Shown here: piece after piece, positions 58,296 through 64,000 of the stretch
Position numbering within the stretch: position 1 is the first letter of the stretch
Layout: each line of letters opens with the position of its first letter
From: Crocinitomicaceae bacterium
Lineage (GTDB): Bacteria > Bacteroidota > Bacteroidia > Flavobacteriales_D > Crocinitomicaceae
DNA length: 64,000 nt
Direction: 5' to 3'
NCBI GenBank assembly: GCA_016719925.1
Contig: JADJYC010000012.1
Span: 66,838-130,837, forward strand
Translations under genes and position numbers: made by a program
The notes under the pieces: model-generated
Databases searched by the model: none
The model's input: only the letters and a program-made list of their open reading frames with translations
Told to the model about the DNA's origin: nothing

Positions 58296-59020
58296 TTTCT
58301 GGATTGCAGAACAAGTTTAGTGGAGAGAATAAAAACAAAAATGAAACTCAGAAAGTAAAAGATGTCACGAGTATCAATCACACCTTTCTGACAAGATGTA
58401 TAATGTTCCATCATACCAAGATTTCTCAATACCAGATCCAGGCCACCTAACTGACTGTACACAGCAAGGAGATCAAGTCCCAAAAACAGAAACCAGGAAA
58501 GAAACATGGAAATAATGAATGCAACAATCTGGCTGTTGGTAATACTGGATGCAAAAATTCCCACTGAAACAAGACAGGCACCAATTAATATCAAACCAAA
58601 ATAAGAAGTAATGGTTGCACCATCATCAACAATTCCTACCGGATCACCCAGCTGATGAACCGTGAAATAATAAATAAGTGTTGGAAGAATTGAAATCACC
58701 ACCAGGGTTACACCGGCAAAAAATTTGGTGAGAATAATGGAAAGATCAGAAATGGGTTTGGTAAAAAGTAGTTCAATTGTCCCTGTTCTTTTTTCTTCTG
58801 AAAATGAACGCATAGTAATTGCCGGAATCAAAATGATAAAAATAATCGGGCTGATACCAAAAAATGACTTCAGATCAGCTGTTCCGCCTTCCAGAATATT
58901 TGTTTCATAAGCAAACACCCACAAAAACAAACTGTTCAGAATCAAAAAAATGGCAATAAAAATATACCCGATCATGGAACCGAGAAAACTGCGCAATTCT
59001 TTGAGATATAAAGCCTTCAT
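58289..59020 (-). CDS. gldF: Gliding motility ABC transporter permease GldF
   Basis: ABC-2-type permease with six membrane helices, partner of GldG and of the ATPase GldA (not in this window). 243 residues from the ATG at 59020 (MKALYLKELRSFLGSMIGYIF); a longer open frame upstream lacks family resemblance. Family motifs: ITMRSFSEEKRTGTIELLFTKPISDLSIILTKF, DPVGIVDDGATITSYFGLIL, and the MEHYTSCQKGVIDTRDIFYFLS end. gldF and gldG overlap by 7 bases. Confidence 0.93.
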   Translation of the reverse strand: MKALYLKELRSFLGSMIGYIFIAIFLILNSLFLWVFAYETNILEGGTADLKSFFGISPIIFIILIPAITMRSFSEEKRTGTIELLFTKPISDLSIILTKFFAGVTLVVISILPTLIYYFTVHQLGDPVGIVDDGATITSYFGLILIGACLVSVGIFASSITNSQIVAFIISMFLSWFLFLGLDLLAVYSQLGGLDLVLRNLGMMEHYTSCQKGVIDTRDIFYFLSFIFVFILSTKLVLQSRKW

Positions 59021-59165
59021 CTGTGTTTTGGGCTGACAGGTCAGCGGTTTCAAAATTAAATCATTTATGCACCGCAATTTTGCCTGTACCCTTAAATTTT
59101 ATTAATAATTAAATGTGTCTAAACTATAAATGCCCTGTTTCAATAAGTTACAGGCTTTTCATTCG

Positions 59166-59173
59166 TATATTTG
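59166..59173 (+). promoter_or_regulatory. Candidate -7 element (TATATTTGC)
   Basis: TATATTTG followed by C, 52 bases before the DUF4293 gene. It is the same octamer as at 37528. Confidence 0.45.
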
Positions 59174-59225
59174 CACCCGGCCGGAAATTCTGATTTCCTG
59201 TGCAATAACTGACTTTATTTAAATT

Positions 59226-59789
59226 ATGATTCAACGGGTTCAATCCATTTACTTTCTGCTGGCACTTGTTTGTGTTTCGCTTGTTTTGATTTTTCCGCTT
59301 TTTTCAGTGAATGTAGTTTCCGGCGGAACTGATGATACTGTTTCTGCTAATGCTGAATTTGGAGCGTATGGTTTAATTTTTACTTCAGATATTCAGTCAC
59401 TGCAGGATGCAACTTTCAGATATCAGGCTTTTGAAAATCTGTCAGATGATCCTGACAGTGGTAAATATCCTGTTTATCTTATTTTTATTGGATTATCGTT
59501 GCTGACTGCGGTGTGTATTTTGTTTTATAAAAACAGAAAAAGACAGCTGGCAGTTGCCCGTTTAAATCTGGTTTTACATTTTCTGGTAATCCTCACACTG
59601 GTTGTATTTTATTATTTTGGAACGGATGCTGTAAAAAACACTGTTCCGGTGAACGCAAATCTGATTGTATCATTCAGTCTTGAAACCGGATTTTATTTTC
59701 TTGTTGCATCACTTCCGTTTCTGATTCTGGCTAACCGCGGAATTAAAAATGATGAAAAACTGGTTAAATCATTAGACCGTATCCGTTAA
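59226..59789 (+). CDS. DUF4293 family membrane protein
   Basis: 187 residues with four membrane helices: about 7-28 after MIQRVQSIYFLLALVCVSL, about 83-99, about 111-130 and about 150-170. The MIQR(V/I)Q(S/T)IY start is the family signature, and the family is nearly confined to Bacteroidota. Function unknown. It starts the operon with the ABC-F gene 3 bases downstream. Confidence 0.88.
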   Translation: MIQRVQSIYFLLALVCVSLVLIFPLFSVNVVSGGTDDTVSANAEFGAYGLIFTSDIQSLQDATFRYQAFENLSDDPDSGKYPVYLIFIGLSLLTAVCILFYKNRKRQLAVARLNLVLHFLVILTLVVFYYFGTDAVKNTVPVNANLIVSFSLETGFYFLVASLPFLILANRGIKNDEKLVKSLDRIR

Positions 59790-59792
59790 TCC

Positions 59793-61686
59793 ATGAATTA
59801 TCTTTCCGTTGAAAATCTGACCAAATCATTTGGTGAACGTGTTATTTTTAAAGACCTGACTTTTGGTATTGACCGGGGTGATAAGGTGGCCATTGTTGCA
59901 AAAAATGGTACCGGTAAATCTACCTTGCTTAAAATTGTTTGCGGACTGGATGCGGCAGATTCAGGGCGGGGTGGTTTTCAAAATGATATTCGTGTGTGGA
60001 TTATTTGCAGCAGGCAGAAAATTTTAATCCTGAAAGAACAATTATTGAAGAAGTTTTAAGTGCAGATACACAGGAAATCAAGGCGATTAAAATGTATCAG
60101 CGCGCTTTGGAAAACATGGATGATCATGATGCTTCTGAACGGGCAACTGATCTGATGAACAATACCGGCGCATGGGATTATGATGGAAAATAAGTACCAT
60201 TCTTGCTCAACTCAAATTAGATGACCGCAATCAGAAATGCGGTGATCTTTCAGGGGACAAAAAAAAAGAAATTGCGCTGGCAAAAATTCTGATCAATGAA
60301 CCGGATATCATGATTCTGGATGAGCCAACCAATCACCTGGATCTGGATATGATTGAATGGCTGGAAGCAGAATTGTCCAAATCAAAATCAACAATTATTA
60401 TGGTTACGCACGACCGTTATTTTCTGGAAGTAGTGTGCAATACCATTTTTGAAATGGAAGATAAAACGATGTTCCGCTATAACGGTAATTTCTCTTATTA
60501 TCTGGAGAAAAAAGCAGAACGGGAAGAAATGCTTCAGTCTACTATCAGTAAAGCAAAAAACCTGATGCGTACTGAGCTGGAGTGGATCAGAAGACAACCA
60601 AAAGCCCGCGGAACAAAACAAAAAGCACGCGTTGATGCCTTTGACGGATTAAAAGAAACTGCCACCCAAAAAATTAAAAAAGATGAACTGAGTATTGATG
60701 TTCAGATGAACAGGCTGGGTTCAAAAATTGTGGAGTTTCATCATGTGGGAAAATCGTTTGGAGATAAACTGCTGATTACTGATTTTGACTATACATTCAA
60801 ACGCGGAGAGAAAGTAGGTATTGTTGGAAATAACGGTACCGGAAAATCTACTTTGCTGAATATGATTGTTGGAACTGAACAACCAACAAAAGGAAAAATT
60901 GTAGTGGGTGATACCATTGTCATTGGTTATTATCATCAGGACGGAATGAAGTTCAAGGAAGGTCAGCGGGTAATTGAAGCGATTAAGGAAATTGCTGAAT
61001 TTATTCCGTTGTCAAAAGGCAGAACAATGTCGGCTGCGCAGTTTCTTGAAAAGTTTTTATTCCCGAGAGATCTTCACTGGAACATGATTGAAAAACTCAG
61101 CGGTGGTGAAAAGAAGAGATTGTATCTGATGACCATTCTGATGAAAAATCCAAATTTTTTAATTCTGGATGAGCCAACCAATGATCTCGATATTTTTGTT
61201 TTAAGTGTATTGGAAGATTACCTGCATGAATTTGAAGGATGTCTGATTGTAGTTTCTCACGACCGTTATTTTATGGATAAAATGGTGGAGCATACTTTTT
61301 ATTTTAAGGGAGACGGAGAAATAAAGGACATACTTGGCAATTACACTGCTTACCGTGAATATCAGAAAGCAGTAAAACAATCGGACAGAGAAGCTGAAAA
61401 AAAATCAGCTCCAAAAGTTGAACCTGTTATCATTGAAGAAAAACCAGTTGCAGAAAAATCAGAATCTTCAAAACAAAAATTATCCTACAAAGAAAAACAG
61501 GAATTTGATTCACTTGAAAAAGATATCCAGTCTTTAAATGCGGAGAAAAAAAACATCGCTGAAAAAATGATGGATACAACTTTATCCGGAGATGAAATTT
61601 CAAAACTATCCATGCGTCTTGCAGAAATTGAGTCAATGGCTGATGAAAAAGAAATGCGCTGGCTGGAGCTGAGTGAGCGGGTTTGA
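59793..61686 (+). CDS. ABC-F family ATPase (Uup-like), frameshifted
   Basis: Cytosolic tandem ATPase with no membrane part, of the ABC-F type that acts on ribosomes or DNA. First domain: VAKNGTGKSTLLKI (Walker A), LSGDKKKEIALAKI (altered signature), DIMILDEPTNHLDLDM. Second: GIVGNNGTGKSTLLNM, LSGGEKKRLYLM, FLILDEPTNDLDI. An Uup-type coiled-coil C-terminus follows (KLSYKEKQEFDSLEKDIQSLN). Breaks near 59996 and 60190, and two compensating indels around 60250 that turn LSGGQ into LSGDK, are most simply sequencing errors. About 630 residues when repaired. Confidence 0.87.
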
Positions 61687-61713
61687 GTGGGATTTGTAGT
61701 CTGTAGTCTGAAG

Positions 61714-61761
61714 TCTTTAGTCAGGAGTCATTGGTCAGGAGTCATTGGTCAGGAGTCATTT
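61714..61761. repeat. Short tandem repeat GTCAGGAGTCATTG
   Basis: Three direct copies of the unit GTCAGGAGTCATTG/T (about 16 bases apart), after AGTCTGTAGTCTGAAGTC-like sequence. It lies directly after the ABC-F stop and may take part in slippage. Confidence 0.75.
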
Positions 61762-61785
61762 TTTTAACTTATACAACTATCAACT

Positions 61786-62350
61786 AAAAAATCCGAAAAG
61801 CCTAAAGGTCGAAAAAACTAAAAGTTAAAATGCTTTACCACAAAGTCGCTTTCGCTTCACAAAGAAGGCACAGAGAGCACAAAGAAAAACTTTTAACCAA
61901 TCAACTTTCAACTCATCAACTATCAACTAAAAAATCCGGCTTAAAGGTCGAAAAACAAAAGTTAAAAGTTTTTTTACAAAAAGCCCTGACGCTTCACAAA
62001 AGGCAAAAGAAGAAACACAAAAAAAATCTACCCAAAAATCAAATTTCAACTCATCAACTTTCAACTAAAAATCCGAAAAGCCTAAAGGTCGAAAAAAACT
62101 AAAAGTTAAATGCTTTACCACAAAGTCGCTTTCGCTTCACAAAGAAGGCACAGAGAGCACAAAAAAAACTTTAACCAATCAACTTTCAACTCATCAACTA
62201 TCAACTAAAAAATCCGAAAAGCCTAAAGGTCGAAAAAACTAAAAGTTAAAATGCTTTAACACAAAGTCGCTGTCGCTTCACAAAGAAGGCAAAGAGAGCA
62301 CAAAGAAAAAACATTCATCGCTCAACATTCAACTCATCAACTCAAAAAAT
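61786..62350. repeat. Tandem array of a 140-bp intergenic repeat, about four copies
   Basis: The block AATCCGAAAAGCCTAAAGG followed by GTCGAAAAAACTAAAAGTTAAA, TGCTTTACCACAAAGTCGC, TTCACAAAGAAGGCACAGAG and CAACTTTCAACTCATCAAC repeats at about 61791, 61934 (diverged), 62073 and 62213, a spacing of 139-143 bases; a fifth partial copy ends near 62350. Copies differ by substitutions and small indels. The open frame at 61830-62102 runs through repeat units and is not a gene. The remainder of the 61687-62472 gap (62351-62472) shows nothing more. I have no function for it. Confidence 0.88.
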
Positions 62351-62472
62351 CTTAAAGCTTGTCCGACGCAACAAAGTGGAGGCGGAGTCTAAAGGTCTAA
62401 AGTGCCTGAAAAATGCGCAGTAAAGCGTTTGCCTATCCGACACAAACCGTTCTGCAAAATAATCTCACCGTC

Positions 62473-63327
62473 TCAGAATACTTCCTTACCGTTTACAAAA
62501 CCAGTTGTTCTGCTGATTACTTCCTGATTCCATAACATTTTGTAATGGCCAATATTTTCAAGTGTAATTAGCTGTGCGTTTTCTATTTCATTGTTTATTT
62601 CAGACGAATGATGATAGGGTAAAACTTTATCATGCCTGTCATGAATCAGCAGGAGTGACTGATAGTTTATTTTTTTAAGATTTTCTTCTACGCTGATGTT
62701 TTTGAGTGGTTCACCCAATTTGTCCAGAGAAATTTTTAAAAGTTTCTGATAGGCCCTGTTGCCAAGACCAATAATTGATTTGAACTCTTTAAAAATGGTT
62801 TCAATTTTATTTGGATTGGTGAGCAGTACAATTTTATCTACCTCAATTTCTTTTTTGGCAAGTGCATAAGTAGAAACTGCAGATCCAAATGAATGAGCAA
62901 CAACCGAAATTGGTTTTTCAGGATTGAGAAATTCAATTACTGCCAGAAAAGCATCTTTACATTCAATGAGATTGGTTGAACTTGATTTATGAAACGCATG
63001 TCCGGGCAAATTAAAGCTGATTACTCTTTTGCCTGATTTTGCAAGCGCATGTGCTATCATAGACATGCTGCCTGCGTTTGAATCCCAGCCATGAACAAGA
63101 ACAACCAAATCTCCGGTTGGATTTCCAAGTTCAAAACAATCAACCGGTTCTTTGGAGGTGTGAACCTGAAAATTTCTGGTGAACGCAAAAAAATGTTCTT
63201 CTCTTTCACGAATTTCTTTTTTTCTCACTTTTTGGAATAGTCGGAAACTCTTGCGGGCTGCTTTTTCAGGATTGATAAATGAAGTCCATCCAAAGTAGGT
63301 TTTCAGAAGTAATAAATCTGTATTCAC
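62473..63327 (-). CDS. Alpha/beta hydrolase
   Basis: 284 residues with the serine-hydrolase fold. Oxyanion-hole motif LVHGWDSN (about residue 92), nucleophile Ser in VAHSFGSA (about 145), an Asp region (LLLIHDRHDKVLPYH) and His in NIGHYKML near the end. There is no signal peptide. It could be an esterase or lipase; the substrate is unknown. The promoter carries a 20-bp palindrome, and the TetR gene lies directly upstream, so the pair looks like a substrate-inducible unit. Confidence 0.88.
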   Translation of the reverse strand: MNTDLLLLKTYFGWTSFINPEKAARKSFRLFQKVRKKEIREREEHFFAFTRNFQVHTSKEPVDCFELGNPTGDLVVLVHGWDSNAGSMSMIAHALAKSGKRVISFNLPGHAFHKSSSTNLIECKDAFLAVIEFLNPEKPISVVAHSFGSAVSTYALAKKEIEVDKIVLLTNPNKIETIFKEFKSIIGLGNRAYQKLLKISLDKLGEPLKNISVEENLKKINYQSLLLIHDRHDKVLPYHHSSEINNEIENAQLITLENIGHYKMLWNQEVISRTTGFVNGKEVF

Positions 63328-63350
63328 AATTTTCCCTTTTTAACTTTTAT

Positions 63351-63381
63351 AAAATATACCGATCGGTATATTGGGGTGCAA
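63351..63381 (-). promoter_or_regulatory. Promoter of the alpha/beta hydrolase gene
   Basis: On the minus strand TTG (63379-63381) is followed after 20 bases by TATATTTT (63351-63358), a 7-of-8 match to TAnnTTTG with the same spacing as the SRP RNA promoter. The operator occupies the spacer and the -7 edge. Confidence 0.6.
63353..63372. promoter_or_regulatory. Perfect palindromic operator, likely TetR target
   Basis: AATATACCGATCGGTATATT is a perfect 20-bp palindrome, the form of TetR-family operators (ACCGANCGGT-like core). It lies between the -33 and -7 elements of the hydrolase promoter and 15 bases after the TetR gene's stop. Binding should block RNA polymerase. Confidence 0.7.
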
Positions 63382-63387
63382 AAAATT

Positions 63388-63984
63388 TTAAATCGCTAAT
63401 TCTCTTTCAATAATTCCGTCAATATGTGCCATCATTTCCTGAATGTAGGAGTCATCATTCATGGTTGCACTCATAAATACCGCGCCTTCAATCAGCGTGA
63501 AAAATTTGCGTGCGTATGTTTTGGGATTAATCTCTTTTTTTATTTCACCGGCATCCATTCCGTTCTGAATCATTCTGGTAATATAACCCTGCAGCCGGGA
63601 GATTACTTCCTGCACTCTTTCAAGCAATTCAGGATGCTGATCTTTAGCATCAACACCAATATTCAAAATCGGACATCCTCCAAATTCAATGGTATATGCT
63701 TTATAAGTACGGTAAAAATTTGTCAGTCCGTAAAGCTGCTGAATGGGTGACTGAATACCGCTTAATTCTTCTCTGATTTTATTTACAACTCTTTCAACGT
63801 TATATCTGAATGCAATAAAAGCCAGTTCTTCTTTATTTTTGAAATTACCGTAAATGGCACCTTTTGTTAGTCCGGTTGCTTCAACAAGATCAGACATGGA
63901 TGTTCCATAATACCCATGTTTATTGAAAATGGGAGCAACTTTCTGAATAATGAAATCAGATGTTTGTTGTGCTTTGGAACTCAT
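63388..63984 (-). CDS. TetR-family transcriptional regulator
   Basis: 198 residues. N-terminal HTH (DLVEATGLTKGAIYGNFKNKEELAFIAF, about residues 27-54) with the TetR turn, then a helical ligand-binding domain with a conserved CPILNIGVDAKDQHP motif that is typical of the TetR C-terminal domain seen in AcrR/YcdC relatives. The gene is complete in the window, with its ATG at 63984. It probably represses the downstream hydrolase gene through the palindrome at 63353. The inducer is unknown. Confidence 0.92.
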   Translation of the reverse strand: MSSKAQQTSDFIIQKVAPIFNKHGYYGTSMSDLVEATGLTKGAIYGNFKNKEELAFIAFRYNVERVVNKIREELSGIQSPIQQLYGLTNFYRTYKAYTIEFGGCPILNIGVDAKDQHPELLERVQEVISRLQGYITRMIQNGMDAGEIKKEINPKTYARKFFTLIEGAVFMSATMNDDSYIQEMMAHIDGIIERELAI

Positions 63985-64000
63985 TTATGAATTTGGGTTT

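Noticed and set aside
61830..62102. Open frame of 90 codons in the repeat array
   Set aside because: It spans two repeat units, has low-complexity Lys/Gln/His composition, and is not preserved in the other units.
61786..62350. Possible CRISPR array
   Set aside because: Units are about 140 bases, contain no short invariant repeat separated by unique spacers, and no cas genes are nearby.
1..64000. tRNA, rRNA, riboswitch, phage or integron elements
   Set aside because: I scanned the gaps by eye and saw no cloverleaf, T-box, TPP/cobalamin-like element, integrase or att site. A covariance-model scan could still find something short.

Overview
The window is an AT-rich chromosomal segment of a Bacteroidota bacterium, most likely from the order Flavobacteriales; a Crocinitomicaceae/Fluviicola-like relative is my guess, not proven. 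The signs are gldF and gldG gliding genes, type A and type B type IX secretion (T9SS) sorting domains, PorE-like OmpA proteins, a fused ccoNO cbb3 oxidase gene, a DUF4293 gene, a Bacteroidota-type small SRP RNA, and promoters of the TTG-N20-TAnnTTTG kind. Nothing looks like a phage, integron, CRISPR array or insertion sequence. No tRNA or rRNA genes were recognised.

Layout. 1-5.7 kb: a broken lipoprotein gene, dnaK, a DUF4340 membrane-anchored protein, a DUF2130 protein and an unknown gene. 5.7-10 kb: a WD40/caspase-like protein (probably one gene split in two by a frameshift) and an M42 peptidase. 10.1-16.6 kb: a two-gene cassette (TPR protein plus PorE-like TPR/PD40/CRD/OmpA protein) present twice in tandem. 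16.6-25.1 kb: a GH3 glycosidase, a transaldolase-like aldolase, the SRP RNA, a T9SS-exported trypsin-like protease, a WYL regulator, an NlpC/P60 hydrolase and a large conserved protein of unknown function. 25.4-31.6 kb: a CoA-transferase, a membrane protein and a giant type-B T9SS surface protein. 31.9-39.7 kb: a LysM/ligand-binding-like protein in tandem with guaA, two tandem unknown paralogs, a MerR regulator, a pRiA4b ORF-3-like protein, a methyltransferase and a TraB-family lipoprotein.

39.7-52.1 kb is the most coherent block. A universal stress protein gene lies divergent from ccoS-ccoNO-ccoQ-ccoP-ccoG-ccoH-TauE/SafE (high-affinity cbb3 oxidase and its assembly factors). A copper-type P-ATPase (ccoI-like) converges on it, followed by a PAS histidine kinase and a response regulator fused to a Crp/Fnr-type DNA-binding module. 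Fnr-like inverted repeats lie in the usp/ccoS intergenic region and just before the kinase, which suggests that this regulator controls the respiratory genes. 52.1-61.7 kb carries an FKBP isomerase, a PLP decarboxylase, queD, hemN, a YhcH-like gene, gldG/gldF, a DUF4293 gene and an ABC-F ATPase. 61.7-62.4 kb is a tandem-repeat intergenic block. The window ends with an alpha/beta hydrolase whose promoter is occupied by a perfect 20-bp palindrome, next to a TetR gene.

A pervasive feature is about 30 apparent single-base frameshifts, many at homopolymers, that hit even housekeeping genes (hemN, the ABC-F ATPase, gldG, the copper ATPase). I read most of them as sequencing or assembly errors and give the merged spans of the affected genes.
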